From FEB-7 sp963786635 (lineage in GTDB: Bacteria; Pseudomonadota; Gammaproteobacteria; Burkholderiales; Usitatibacteraceae): 64,000 bases of DNA. Shown here piece after piece: positions 9,261 through 19,280 of the stretch; positions within the stretch are counted from its first letter, which is position 1; each line of letters begins with the position of its first letter. A model generated the notes under the pieces. The model ran no database searches and was not told the origin of the DNA. It was given only the letters and a program-made list of their open reading frames with translations. Made by a program: the position numbers and the translations under genes. The stretch covers positions 248,001 through 312,000 of the forward strand of contig CAWAZV010000008.1 in the NCBI GenBank assembly GCA_963786635.1. The letters run 5' to 3'.

Positions 9261-10527
9261 TCAGCGGGAGTTCGCGGCCAGCCAGTCCAGGGAGAGGCCG
9301 CAGAGGGTCTTCACCCCCAGCTTGAGGCAGTTCTCGTCGACGTAGAAACGCGGGCTGTGGTTGGGTGCGGCGGTCTGCGGGTCCTTGTCCGGGGGCGTGC
9401 AGCCCATGAAGTAGAAGAAACCGGGCACGGCCTGCTGGTAGTAGGAGAAGTCCTCGGCGCCGCAGACCTTGTCCACGACCCCCACGTTGCCCTCGCCGGC
9501 GATGCGGGAGAGGGTCGGGATCGACCACTCCGTGAGACCGGGATGGTTCACCGTGACCGGATAGCCGAGGTGGATGTGCACGTGCGCCTTGGCGCCGCCG
9601 GAGGCCGCGATCATCTCCGTGATCCGCTTCACGTGCGCGTGGATCTCGCTGCGCTGGCCTTCGTCGAAGGTGCGGATGGTGCCCTCGAGCTTCACCTCGT
9701 CCGGGATGATGTTGTTGCGCACGCCGCCCTGGAACACGCCCACCGTGACGACCGAGGGCTCCTTGGCGATGTTGACCTGCCGCGAGACGATCGTCTGCAG
9801 CCCCATCACCACCTGCGAGCCGACGACGATGGGATCCACCCCGCGCCACGGCATGGCGCCGTGCGTCTGGCTGCCGCGGATGAAGACGCGGAACTGGTCG
9901 GCCGAGGCCATGAGCGGCCCCGAGCGGTAGCCGATCTTTCCCGGTCCTGTGGATGGAGGTGATGTGCAGGCCGAAGATGGCGTCGACCTTCGGGTTGGCG
10001 AGGCAGCCCTCCGCGACCATGAGCTTGGCACCCCCCTCCTCGCCGATGGGCGGCATTTCCTCCGCGGGCTGGAAGACGAAGACCACCGTCCCGGGAATCT
10101 CCGCGCGCATGCCGGCGAGAACTTCCGCGACCCCCATGAGCATCGCCGTGTGCGCGTCGTGGCCGCACGCGTGCATCACGCCGCATTCCTGGTCGTTCCA
10201 CTGCGCCGTCACCTTGCTCGCGAAGGGAACGTCGACTTCCTCCCGGACGGGCAGGGCGTCCATGTCGGCACGAAGTGCCACGACGGGACCGGGCTTGCCG
10301 CCCCTGAGCACGCCGACGACCCCGGTGACGGCCACTTTCTCGCGGACCTCGTCGAGGCCCAGCGCGCGCAGGTGCGCGGCGACGATTCCGGAAGTGCGCA
10401 CCTCGCGGTTGCCCAGCTCCGGGTGCGCGTGGAAGTCGCGGCGCCAGGCGACCACCTTCGCCTCCACGCGGTCGGCGGCGGCGGCAATGGCGGCATCGAA
10501 TCGGAACGGATTGTCGGGGGCATTCAT
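9261..10527 (-). CDS. M20D-family metallopeptidase / amidohydrolase (apparent frameshift near 9945)
   Basis: About 420 residues. The N-terminal part has ALRADMDALPV, the metal-binding HACGHDAHTAML motif and the QPAEE catalytic Glu motif. The C-terminal part, in the second frame, has the dimerisation domain (THGAMPW, VNIIPD-like segment), the AEDFSYY motif and a final NHSPRFYVDE. These are the marks of IAA-amino acid hydrolase / hippurate hydrolase-like amidohydrolases, which remove an acyl group from N-acyl amino acids with two divalent metal ions. One extra base in a GGGAAA run near 9945 accounts for the break. The ATG at 10527 gives MNAPDNPF and a normal start. The substrate is unknown. Confidence 0.9.
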
Positions 10528-10639
10528 GGCGGGGAGTCCGGGCGAGAGGAACGGGCATTGTATCCGCCCGTCCTCGCGCGGCCGACTATAATCAACGCCT
10601 TCCCACACGCCCTGGCGACATCACGCCGCCCGCCCCGCC

Positions 10640-11035
10640 ATGGACCACCTCGATCCCAAGCAGTCGTTCCAGTTCCTGGCCGACAATCCCGACGCGGTGT
10701 TCATCGACTGCCGCAGCGAGATGGAGTTCATGTTCGTGGGCCACCCGGTCAACGCGATCGCGGTGCCCTGGTACGACGGCGCCGAGTGGGAGCTGAATCC
10801 GCACTTCGTCGGGCAGGTGAAGAAGCTGGCCGGCGCCAACTTCCGCAACCGGCCGATCCTCCTCATCTGCCGCAGCGGCAACCGCAGCGTCGAGGCCGGC
10901 AACGCGCTCGAGGCCGCCGGCTTCCAGCGCGTGATCAACGTCCTGCACGGCTTCGAGGGCGACCTGGACGAGAACCACCACCGCAACGCGAAGAACGGCT
11001 GGCGCGTCGCGGGACTGCCGTGGCAGCAGTACTAG
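10640..11035 (+). CDS. Rhodanese-like sulfurtransferase
   Basis: A single rhodanese domain of 131 residues. The active-site loop LICRSGNRS carries the catalytic Cys that would form a persulfide; the CH2A-like VFIDCRSEMEF and the C-terminal GFEGD segment are in place. Such proteins move sulfane sulfur to acceptors such as thiols, cyanide or sulfur-relay partners. It is divergent from the M20 peptidase, with 112 bp between starts, and ends directly at a palindromic repeat. The gene is intact. Confidence 0.9.
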   Translation: MDHLDPKQSFQFLADNPDAVFIDCRSEMEFMFVGHPVNAIAVPWYDGAEWELNPHFVGQVKKLAGANFRNRPILLICRSGNRSVEAGNALEAAGFQRVINVLHGFEGDLDENHHRNAKNGWRVAGLPWQQY

Positions 11036-11080
11036 GGGACGCTACCCTTCCTTGGTAGTCGACGTGGGGTAGCGTCCCCT
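11034..11080. repeat. 14-bp inverted repeat with 19-nt loop after the rhodanese gene
   Basis: AGGGGACGCTACCC (11034-11047) and its exact complement (11067-11080) flank a 19-nt loop. The left arm begins within the rhodanese stop codon and the right arm ends just before the apparent MFS coding sequence. It shares the GGGGAC...GTCCCC ends with the palindromes at 9.2, 15.7 and 32.2 kb. It may also act as a transcription pause, but there is no T-run. Confidence 0.75.
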
Positions 11081-11112
11081 CGAGGTACCCACCCGCCTCG
11101 CTCGCCTGGCTG

Positions 11113-12357
11113 GTGTGGAGCCTGGGCGCCGCCCTCTACCTCATCGCCTTCTACCAGCGCGTGGCACCCGCGGTGCTGGTGCAGGAGCTCACGCGCGAGT
11201 TCGCGCTCACCGGCGTGGCGCTGGGCAACCTCTCCGCGTTCTATTTCTACAGCTACGTCGCGATGCAGATCCCGACGGGGCTCATCGCCGACCGCTGGGG
11301 ACCGCGCAAGCTCCTCACGGCGGGCGCGGCACTCACCGCGGTGGGCACGCTGATCTTCGCGCTCGCGACTACCGCCTATATGGCCAACGCCGGCCGGCTC
11401 GCGATCGGCGCGGCGGCGGGCGTGGCCTTCGTCGCCATGCTGAAGCTCGCCAGCCACTGGATGCCCTCGCGCCAGTTCGCGCTCGCGAGCGGCGTGGCGC
11501 TCTTCGTGGGCGTCATGGGCGCAACGCTTGCGGGCGCGCCGCTGCGCTGGGTGACGGACGCCTTCGGCTGGCGCGCGGTGATGGTCGCCAGCGCCGTGGT
11601 CACGGCCGCGGTGGCGGTGGCCATCTGGGTGATCGTCCGCGACGATCCGGCCGAGCGCGGCTTCGATTCCTACTTTCCCCACGACAAGGGCGGCCGGCAC
11701 GGCGGCTCGGTCTGGGGGGACCTGAAGGTCGTGCTCGGCTACCGCAACACCGTGCTCCTCTACTTCATCCCCGGCGCCTTCTCCGGGATCGTTCTCATGT
11801 TCGCGGGGCTCTGGGGCGTGCCGTTCCTCACCACGCACTACCCGTACACGACGGCGGAAGCGGCCTCGCTCTGCTCGCTGCTGCTCGTCTCCTGGAGCGT
11901 GGCGAGCATCGCCTACGGGCCGATCTCGCAGCGCCTGGGCGGGCGCAAGATTCCCTACATCGGGGGACTGCTCGCGACGACCGCGCTGTGGGCGGCGCTG
12001 GTGTGGGTGCCCGGCTGGAGCCGCCTCGCGCTCGTGGCGCTGCTCGTGGCACTCGGGTTCGCGGCAGGCGCCTTCATCCTCACCTTCCCGTTCGCCAAGG
12101 AATCGGTGCCCGCGCGGCTGGCCGGCACCGTCTCGGGAATCGTGAACATGGGCGTGATGACCGGCGGGCTGGTCATGCAGCCGCTGGTGGGGTGGGTGCT
12201 GGATCGCTACTGGACGGGCGCGCTCACGCCCGGTGGCGCGCGGCTCTACGACCTGGCGGCGTACCGCAATGCGTTCTCGCTGCTGTTCCTCTGGGGCGCG
12301 CTCGCCTTCGTGCTGCTGCTCGCCACGCGCGAGACGCACTGCAGGCAGGCGCAATAG
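11113..12357 (+). CDS. MFS transporter (anion:cation symporter-like), start uncertain
   Basis: About 414 residues with 12 predicted membrane helices and MFS loop motifs such as GLIADRWGPRKLL between helices 2 and 3. The GTG at 11113 falls inside the first helix (WSLGAALYLIAFYQRVAP). The same frame is open upstream to 11059 with sensible residues (YPPASLAWLV), but contains no start codon. The natural start may therefore have been lost to the adjoining palindrome or to a sequence error. The transported compound cannot be inferred; ACS-type members carry organic anions. It is convergent with the downstream metallopeptidase gene, 25 bp apart. Confidence 0.85.
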   Translation: MWSLGAALYLIAFYQRVAPAVLVQELTREFALTGVALGNLSAFYFYSYVAMQIPTGLIADRWGPRKLLTAGAALTAVGTLIFALATTAYMANAGRLAIGAAAGVAFVAMLKLASHWMPSRQFALASGVALFVGVMGATLAGAPLRWVTDAFGWRAVMVASAVVTAAVAVAIWVIVRDDPAERGFDSYFPHDKGGRHGGSVWGDLKVVLGYRNTVLLYFIPGAFSGIVLMFAGLWGVPFLTTHYPYTTAEAASLCSLLLVSWSVASIAYGPISQRLGGRKIPYIGGLLATTALWAALVWVPGWSRLALVALLVALGFAAGAFILTFPFAKESVPARLAGTVSGIVNMGVMTGGLVMQPLVGWVLDRYWTGALTPGGARLYDLAAYRNAFSLLFLWGALAFVLLLATRETHCRQAQ

Positions 12358-12382
12358 GCCGGCGGCGGGTCGCAGTCGGCCC

Positions 12383-13225
12383 TCAAGGCGCGTTGGCCGA
12401 GAACGTGTCGCAGTCCTTCGGCCGGCCCGATTCCATGCCGCGCTTGAACCAGCGCACGCGCTGCTCCGACGAGCCGTGCGTGAACGAATCGGGCACGACG
12501 CGGCCCTGGGACTGCTTCTGCAGGCGATCGTCGCCGATGGCGGTCGCCGCGTTGAGCGCCTCGGCGATGTCGCCGGCATCGAGCTGGTTCATGGTCCCGG
12601 CGTGGTGTGCCCACACGCCGGCGTAGCAGTCCGCCTGCAGTTCCATGCGCACCGAGGCCCGGTTGACTTCCGTCCCGGAGGCGCGCGCGCGCACCGCTTC
12701 CATCTTCTCGAACGCGCCGGTGAGCTTCTGCACGTGATGGCCCACCTCGTGGGCGATCACGTAGGCCTGGGCAAAGTCCCCCGGGGCGCCGAAACGCGTC
12801 TCCAGGTCGCGGAAGAAGGCGAGGTCGATGTAGAGCTTCTCGTCGCCGGGACAGTAGAACGGACCCATCGCCGCCTGCCCCATGCCGCAGGCCGAACGCA
12901 CCTGGCCGTCATAGAGGACGAGGGTCGGCGGGCGGTACTGGCTGCCGGACTTCGGGAATTGCGCGCCCCAGACGCTCTCGGTGCTGCCCAGGACCTTCGC
13001 GACGAACTGCCCCATCGCGTCCGCGGGCGCACCCTTCGCTGCCTCCCGCGTTTCGCGCTGCGGGGCCACCTGCTCGGCCACGCTCAATACCGCGGCGGGG
13101 TCGAAGCCGAGAAAGTAGGCGACGACGGCGATCACGATGCCGCCGACACCCAGGCCGCCCCCGACCATGCCGATGCCGCGTCGGTCCTCGACGTTGCCGC
13201 TGGCCTGCTGGTCATCCAGTTTCAT
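12383..13225 (-). CDS. ypfJ: YpfJ-family neutral zinc metallopeptidase
   Basis: A 280-residue membrane-anchored protein. Residues about 22-42 form one transmembrane helix, followed by a periplasmic domain with the zinc-binding HEVGHHVQ motif and a downstream ELQADCYAGVWA segment supplying the third ligand, the usual arrangement of this family (PF04228). The N-terminal MKLDD start and the C-terminal region with SFTHGSSEQRVRWF are also typical. The protease substrate is not known in any relative I can name. The gene is intact and preceded by a 134-bp gap on the side of the Bcr-type transporter. Confidence 0.9.
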   Translation of the reverse strand: MKLDDQQASGNVEDRRGIGMVGGGLGVGGIVIAVVAYFLGFDPAAVLSVAEQVAPQRETREAAKGAPADAMGQFVAKVLGSTESVWGAQFPKSGSQYRPPTLVLYDGQVRSACGMGQAAMGPFYCPGDEKLYIDLAFFRDLETRFGAPGDFAQAYVIAHEVGHHVQKLTGAFEKMEAVRARASGTEVNRASVRMELQADCYAGVWAHHAGTMNQLDAGDIAEALNAATAIGDDRLQKQSQGRVVPDSFTHGSSEQRVRWFKRGMESGRPKDCDTFSANAP

Positions 13226-13359
13226 GTTTGCCTCCGCCGCTTGCGGGCTGCTCGATTCGCCTGCGAAATCGTCCCGATGGACCTCGCGGCGAATGGCGCC
13301 AGCGTCCAGACTAGGCCACGGCCTGCGCTGCGACGGTGCGACAGCGAACATAGGTCGGT

Positions 13360-14571
13360 CTAGCGGTGTCTCGTGCCGGTGTAGTACAGGCGCCAGCAGG
13401 TGAAGCCGGCGAGCATCATCGCCGCCATCGCCACCGCCATCCAGCGCGTGTCGTGGAAGACCGCGGGCGCGATGACGCCGGCGACGAGCGTGTTGATCAT
13501 GCCCGGAGACGAAGCCCTGCAACGACGCCGCCATGCCGCGCCGCGTGGGAAAGAGATCGAGCGTGGTGAGGGAGATGGTCGGCATCGCCATGGCCGAGCC
13601 GATGGCGTAGAAGAAGATCGGAACCACGGCCCACGGGATCGACGGCGCGAACGCGAAGCGAATAGGCGACGTTGGCGGCCGCGGAAATGCCCATGAACGT
13701 GTAGGCGCGCCGGATCGTCTGCGCGCGCGAAAGCTTTCCGGCCGCCCGCCCCGAGAGCTGCGAGCCGACGAGAATGCCCGCGATCGACGGAATGAAGAGC
13801 CACGAGTACTCGGTCGGCTCCAGCCCGAGGTGCGTCGACAGGAACATCGGCGCCGACAGGATGTAGAGGAAGAACGCATTGAAGTTGAAGCCCACGGCGA
13901 GCGAGAGCAGCAGGAACGGCCGGCTCGCCCCGACCTCGCGGTAGCCGCGCGAGCAGCGCCGCCGGATGAAAGGAGTGGCGGTGCTCTTCGGGAAGCGTCT
14001 CGCGCAGGAGCCGCGCGCCCGCCACGACGAGCACGAGACCCACCGCGGCCAGGAACCAGAAGATCGACTGCCACCCGAACGCCTCGAAGAGGAGGCCGCC
14101 GATGATGGGCGCGATGACCGGCGCCAGGCCGAAGAAGAGCGTGACCAGCGACATCAGGCGCTGCGCGTCCTCCTCCTGGTAGAGGTCGCGGATCATGGCG
14201 CGCCCGACGACGACGCCGGCGCCGGTGGACATGCCCTGCAGCATCCGCCAGCCGATGAGCGCGTGCACGCTGGAGGCGAGTGCGGCGCCCACGGAGGCGA
14301 CCGTGAAGACGGCGAGGGCCACGACGATCACCGGCTTCCTGCCGAAGCTGTCCGAGAGCGCCCCGTGGAAGAGGAACATGAAGCCGAAGGTCAGCAGGTA
14401 GGCCGAGAGCGTCTGCTGCATCTCGAGCGGTGTCGCGCCAAGCGCGACCTGCATGCCGCCGAAGGCGGGCAGGTAGGTGTCGACCGAGAACGGGCCCAGT
14501 GTCGCGAGCGCTCCCAGCATCGCCGCGAAAGCGATGCGGAAGGACCGCGAGCGGCGGTCGGCCGTGGTCAT
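13360..14571 (-). CDS. Bcr/CflA-type multidrug MFS transporter (three apparent frameshifts)
   Basis: Pieces in three frames join into one protein of about 400 residues: the N-terminal TLGPFSVDTYLPAF motif typical of Bcr/CflA transporters, helices 2-6 including LSDSFGRKPV, then breaks near 13955, 13675 and 13500. The last piece ends in WRLYYTGTRHR. The family exports bicyclomycin, chloramphenicol and similar drugs by proton antiport. Its ATG overlaps the stop of the multihaem cytochrome gene (ATGA at 14568-14571), so the two are translated together despite unrelated roles. Indels look like sequence errors because every helix is preserved in one frame or another. Confidence 0.82.
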   Translation of the reverse strand: MTTADRRSRSFRIAFAAMLGALATLGPFSVDTYLPAFGGMQVALGATPLEMQQTLSAYLLTFGFMFLFHGALSDSFGRKPVIVVALAVFTVASVGAALASSVHALIGWRMLQGMSTGAGVVVGRAMIRDLYQEEDAQRLMSLVTLFFGLAPVIAPIIGGLLFEAFGWQSIFWFLAAVGLVLVVAGARLLRETLPEEHRHSFHPAALLARLPRGRGEPAVPAALARRGLQLQCVLPLHPVGADVPVDAPRAGADRVLVALHSVDRGHSRRLAALGAGGRKAFARADDPARLHVHGHFRGRQRRLFASRSRRRSRGPWFRSSSTPSARPWRCRPSPSPRSISFPRGAAWRRRCRASSPGMINTLVAGVIAPAVFHDTRWMAVAMAAMMLAGFTCWRLYYTGTRHR

Positions 14572-16467
14572 GGCTTCCCGTCGGGGACCGCGCAGCGGCG
14601 ACTGCGCGCCGCATAGGTCGCCGCAAAGTCCGCCTGGGCGCGTGTCATCACCGGCGAGTCGCCCGCATGGCAGGTGAGGCAGGCGCCGACCGTGAGGATG
14701 CGCCGCTGCTCCTCCGCGGAGAAGGGACGCGCGCCCTCGCGCGTGGACACCATCCCGGTGCGCGTCTTCAGGAACCCCGTCCACGCGTCCTCGGGCAGCC
14801 CGTCGTGCGCGGAAGGCTTCTTCTCCGCGGTGAAATGCCAGCGGCCCGTGCCGCCCGTTACCACGTAGCGCAGCTTTCCCTTGCCGAAGCCCAGCGCCAC
14901 CGGGTCGCTGTGGCAGGACACGCAGCTGCGCGCTTCGCGCCGGGTGGTGTGGGAGGAGAGCTTCGCGTACAGGCGGCGGTGGATGAGTTCGGGCGGCTTT
15001 CCGGCCTCGCGGTTGCGGTCGAACGTCATCACCATGCCCGGCACGAAGGTGTCGATGGCGCCGCGCGCGTTCCCCTCCGCGAGGACGCCCAGCGTGGGCG
15101 GCACCGCCTCGAACGGCCCGGCGGTTTCGTTCCAGGTGCCCTTCACCCACTTCTGCGCGGCATGGTCGAAGCCCTCGCCGGCAGGGTCGAAGCTGGTGTG
15201 GCAGGTGCTGCAGCGCGGCGCCCACGCCGTGTGGCAACTGGTGCAGGAGAGTCGCTGGTGGCCCTTGTTCTCGGTGCAGGCGGCCGCCGGAGGCTTGAGC
15301 GGCAGCGCCTCTCCGGTGCGCTTGCGCAGCAGCTTCGCGCCCTTGCCCGGCTCCACGACCACGTTGACCAGCGGTTCGCCGTCGCGCGTCGTGCCCATGC
15401 GGCTACCCTGCGCGAGGGTCCAGCCGCGCAGCTTGTGCAGCAGGCGCGACTCCGCATCGACGAACTCCGGCGCCACCGACACGAGGTTGCGCGCGTGGCA
15501 GTCCTCGCAGCCGACGCGCTGCTGCTGGCTCTTTCTCGCGACCTCCGCGCCCGCGCCCATCAGCTCGTTGGCGGTGTGGCAGTCGATGCACTCCATCCCG
15601 CGCTCGTGATGGACGTCGGCGACGATCTTCTCCACGTGCCGCCCGTCGTCGAGCCGCCGCGTCGCGCGGGAGGAATTGGGGACTGTCCCTAATTTGTCCG
15701 GCGCGGCGTTGTCGCCGACGGTCGCGCGCATCTCGTTCCACCCCTCGTAGCTCAACGCGATGCGCCCGGAGCGGCTGTGGCAGCCGAAGCAGTGGTCGTT
15801 GCGCGGATTGAGCGTGAGCGTCGGGTGTGCCGACGGAATCTCCTTGCGCTGCGCGCGCGGGATCTTCGCGTAGGTCGCGACTGCCCGGGCCGCCTCGGAT
15901 CCCGTATTCCAGGTGGCACGCGTTGCAGCCGCCGCCCTGCGACTCCTGGCCGATGGGGCCCCATTCCGTCTTCGCCTGCCCGAGGTGGCAGCCGACGCAA
16001 AGCTCGCGCAGGTGGCTGTCCGCCACGCCGTGCCCGAGTCGCTGCGCGTGCGGGAGCGGTGCGCCGGGCGGGTCCGGCTCGCCGAGGACGGCGCGGTCGA
16101 CCGCGATCACGCCCGCCATCGTCGTCATGATCGAGCGCTCGACGCGCGGGACGATGGACGCGTGGCAACCGGCCTGGCCGCAGGTCCTGCCGGCATCGGC
16201 GAGGTTGCCGGGAACGAGGACCATGCCGGCGTGGGCGAGGTCCTTGTCCGTGGCCTTCGCGTCGCCCGCATGGCAGGAGGCGCAGCCGATCTTCGCCGGG
16301 GCGTGCGATCCGGCAAGGCCGGTCACGTTGCCGTGGCAGGCGAGGCAGCCTTCCCGAAGTCCGGTCGCCAGGCTCCCGCGCGGGCTGTCGCGAAACAAGT
16401 AGAGGAATGCCGCGCCCACGGCGAGGCCGGCCACGACAGCGAGCAGGAGGACGGATTTCGCACGCAC
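14568..16467 (-). CDS. Membrane-anchored multihaem c-type cytochrome, about 12 haem sites (apparent frameshift near 15890)
   Basis: About 630 residues. The N-terminus has one hydrophobic anchor (residues 5-25). Eleven CxxCH motifs are visible (CLACH, CASCH, CVGCH, CNACH, CFGCH, CIDCH, CEDCH, CTSCH, CSTCH, CVSCH, CLTCH) plus one CX4CH (CGQAGCH), giving up to 12 covalent haems. The frame breaks near 15890, between the fifth and sixth motifs. Extra His residues could serve as distal ligands. The protein would be a periplasmic electron carrier or reductase; no catalytic family was recognised. A palindromic repeat at 15674-15695 is translated in frame. It starts 25 bp after comM and overlaps the drug transporter gene. 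Confidence 0.85.
15674..15695. repeat. Short palindrome inside the cytochrome coding sequence
   Basis: AATTGGGGACTGTCCCTAATT is a near-perfect palindrome and matches the core of the inverted repeat at 32226-32291. It lies in frame within the multihaem cytochrome gene and encodes a KLGTVPNS segment that sits between haem motifs. Confidence 0.8.
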
Positions 16468-16491
16468 GCACGCATTCTATCGGGGCGCACC

Positions 16492-17989
16492 CTACATGGA
16501 GCCTCGCGATCGGTATTGCAGCGCCTCGGCGACGTGCTCCATGTGCAGCATCGGGCTGCGCGCCAGGTCGGCGATGGTGCGGGCCACCCGGCGGGTGCGG
16601 TCGTAGCCTCGCGCGGAAAGTGCGTGCCGCGAGACCGCCTGGCGCAGCAGGTTGCGCGCCGCGGCGTCGAGCAGGCAGTGCCGGTTCAACTCGCCGCTGG
16701 CAAGCACGACATTCGGGTGACCCTGGCGTTCCAGCTGGCGCTCGCGCGCTGCCTGCACGCGCGCCCGGACCAGCGCGGAAGGTTCGCCGCCGGGCACCTC
16801 GTCCAGCTCGCGTTCGGGCAGTGCCGGCACTTCGACATGCAGGTCGATGCGATCGAGGAGCGGCCCGGACAGCCGGCCGCGATAGTGCGCGATGCGATCC
16901 GGCGTGCACCGGCATTGCGCGCTGTAATGCGCCGAGGAAGCCGCACGGGCAGGGATTCATCGCCGCCACGAGCTGGAAGCGCGCCGGAAAGTCCGCCTGC
17001 TGCGCGGCGCGCGAAATGGTGATGCGTCCGTTTTCCAGCGGCTCGCGCAGCACCTCCAGCACGCGCCGGTCGAACTCCGGCAACTCGTCGAGGAAGAGCA
17101 CGCCGTGGTGGGCGAGCGAGATCTCGCCGGGGCGCGGCGGCGAGCCGCCACCGACGAGGGCGACGGCGGAAGCCGTGTGGTGCGGTGCGCGCCACTCGCA
17201 AACGCCGAAGCGCTCGGGCGCGAAGCCGCGTGCGGTCAGGCTCTGTACGGCGGCGGACTCGAGCGCCTCTTCCTGCGACAGCGCCGGAAGAATGCCGGGC
17301 AGGCGCTGCGCCAGCATCGTCTTGCCGGTGCCCGGCGGCCCGTGAGCAGCAGCGAATGCCCGCCGGCCGCGGCGATCTCGAGCGCGCGCCGCGCCTGCGC
17401 CTGGCCCTTCACGTCGGCGAGGTCCGGCCAGGTCGCCTCTCCCGCCCGTGCCGCTCCCTCGATCCTCGCGAGCGGCTCTCGCCCTGCCAGGTGCGCGCAC
17501 ACCTGCGCCAGCGACCGCGCGGGATGGACGAGCGCTCCCGGCACGAGAGCCGCCTCGCTCGCCGAAGCCTCGGGCAGCACGAACGCGCGTGCATCGCGGT
17601 GCGCGGCCAGCGTCATCGCGAGCGCGCCGCGGATCGGGCGCAGGTCTCCGGAGAGCGCCAGTTCGCCCGCGAACTCCAGCGCGGCGAGCGGCGGCTTCGG
17701 AATCTGCGCGGTCGCGGCGAGGATGCCCAGGGCGATCGGCAGATCGTAGCGGCCGCTTTCCTTGGGCAGGTCCGCGGGCGCGAGGCTCACGGTGACGCGC
17801 GACTGCGGCACGGCGAAGCGCGCCGTGAGCAGTGCGGCACGCACGCGGTCGCGCGCCTCCTTCACCTCCGTTTCCGGCAAGCCCGACGACGTGCATGCCG
17901 GGCAGGCCCTGGCCCACGTGCACCTCCACGCGCACCAGCGGCGCCTGCATGCCCGCGAGACCGCGGGTGTAAACGACTGCAAGCGACAC
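16492..17989 (-). CDS. comM: ComM/YifB-family Mg-chelatase-like AAA+ ATPase (three apparent frameshifts)
   Basis: The N-terminal segment begins MSLAVVYTRGLAG from a GTG at 17989 and continues, after a break near 17885, with the ChlI-like domain (LPKESGRYDLPIALGIL). A second break near 17340 splits the Walker A motif (GPPGTGKTMLAQRL). Walker B (GVLFLDELPEF) and the cysteine-rich MNPCPCGFLG follow. A third break near 16890 precedes the C-terminal domain with SARGYDRTRRVARTIADL. ComM is a hexameric helicase that aids branch migration during natural transformation. The total of about 500 residues fits the family. The cytochrome gene follows after 25 bp. Confidence 0.9.
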
Positions 17990-18133
17990 TGCAATGACCC
18001 TCTGCCCGGAAGGCCGGGGCGTGGCGGGGCCGGCGGTGCTTCCGCGCCTGTGGTGGGAGCCGCGATCGGGCGCGGCGTGCCTTGGTCCGTTCAACGCCTT
18101 GCCCGGGACTCAGTTGACCGTCGTGCCGGCGCC

Positions 18134-19280
18134 TCACGCCTTCAGGTCGGCGTTCGCGCTCATCGACCGCAGCCGCTGCGCGAAGGCGTAGCGGGCCATC
18201 AACCGCCGGTCCAGGAGGATGCGGGCGACGCAATCCACGACGATCATCACGACGCCCGCGAGGGGCAGGACGATGATGAGCCCCAGCACGCCGGCGACGG
18301 CGCCGCCGATGAACAGCAGCAGCACCGACACCAGCGGATGCATCTGCAGGCTGCGGCCGATGGTGAGCGGCACGAACACGAAGTCGTCGAGGAGGCGCAC
18401 CAGCAGGAAGAGCGCGATGGCCGCATAGACCGTGCCCGGGCCGCCGGCCCCGTCCGCCACGGTGACCAGGACCACGATGATGCAGCCGATGATGGAGCCG
18501 ACGATGGGAATCCATCCCAGCACGGCCGCCAGCAGCGCGAGGGCCATGGCGCTGGGGATGCCCAGCACGGCCAGGCCAACGCCCAGGCACGCCGTGTCGA
18601 TGAGGGTGAGGTACAGCAGGCCCTGGAAGTAGGACCGCGCCATCGTGTCGACCCGGTCCACCAGGTGGAGCGTGCGCTCGAAGAACGCGTTCGGCACGGC
18701 GCGGATGAGCCGGTTGACGAAGCGGCGCCCGTCCCGGAGGAAGAAGAACGCGAGGAACGGCGCCAGCAGCAGCGAAGGCACCCACGCGGCCGCGCCGATG
18801 AGCGCGCCGGTCACGTGTTCCTTGACGAACCGCTGTCCCAGCTCCGAGGCCTTGCGGGGAAACGCGTTCTGCAGGTCCCACTGCGCCATGAAGCCGAACC
18901 GGGCCTCCAGTCTCGCCCAGCACGCGGCCGACGAGGCCCTTGCCGCTCTCGACGTAGTTCCAGAACGCCACCTCCCCGCTCGCGCTGTTGGCGACGACCC
19001 ACGCCGAGAAGGGGACCATCACGAGCACGGCGGCAACCGAGAACAGGCCCGACACGACGGCCGCGGCCGACTCGTGCGACATGCCCGCGCGGGACAGGTA
19101 ACGCACGGCCGGGAAGAGGATGTAGTACAGCACGATGGCGAGGAGGAACGGCACGACGAGCCAGAGCGCGTGCTGCAGGGAAACCAGCAGCAGCGTCGTG
19201 AGGCCGAACGTGGCCAGCCAGGTGAGCGGGCCCGCGGAGCCCACGTCCGAGGGCGCTGCCTCGCGGTTGCGAGGGCTCAC
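18134..19280 (-). CDS. AI-2E/PerM-family permease (apparent frameshift near 18905)
   Basis: About 380 residues with the typical eight helices: hydrophobic pairs at the N-terminus (WLVVPFLLAIVLYYILFP), a soluble middle part, and a C-terminal half with GWIPIVGSIIG and RLLDDFVFVPLTIGRSLQMHP, the signature of this family. Members export diverse small molecules; some act as Na+/H+ antiporters or signal exporters. The GTG start overlaps the stop of the upstream cyclic-nucleotide-binding protein gene (GTGA at 19277-19280), so the two form a coupled pair. The frame changes once, near 18905, in the soluble region. The substrate is unknown. Confidence 0.88.

Noticed and set aside
14568..16467. Reading the cytochrome as a pseudogene because its frame is broken.
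   Set aside because: All haem motifs are intact on both sides of one break, and neighbouring essential genes show the same type of break, so sequence error is more likely.
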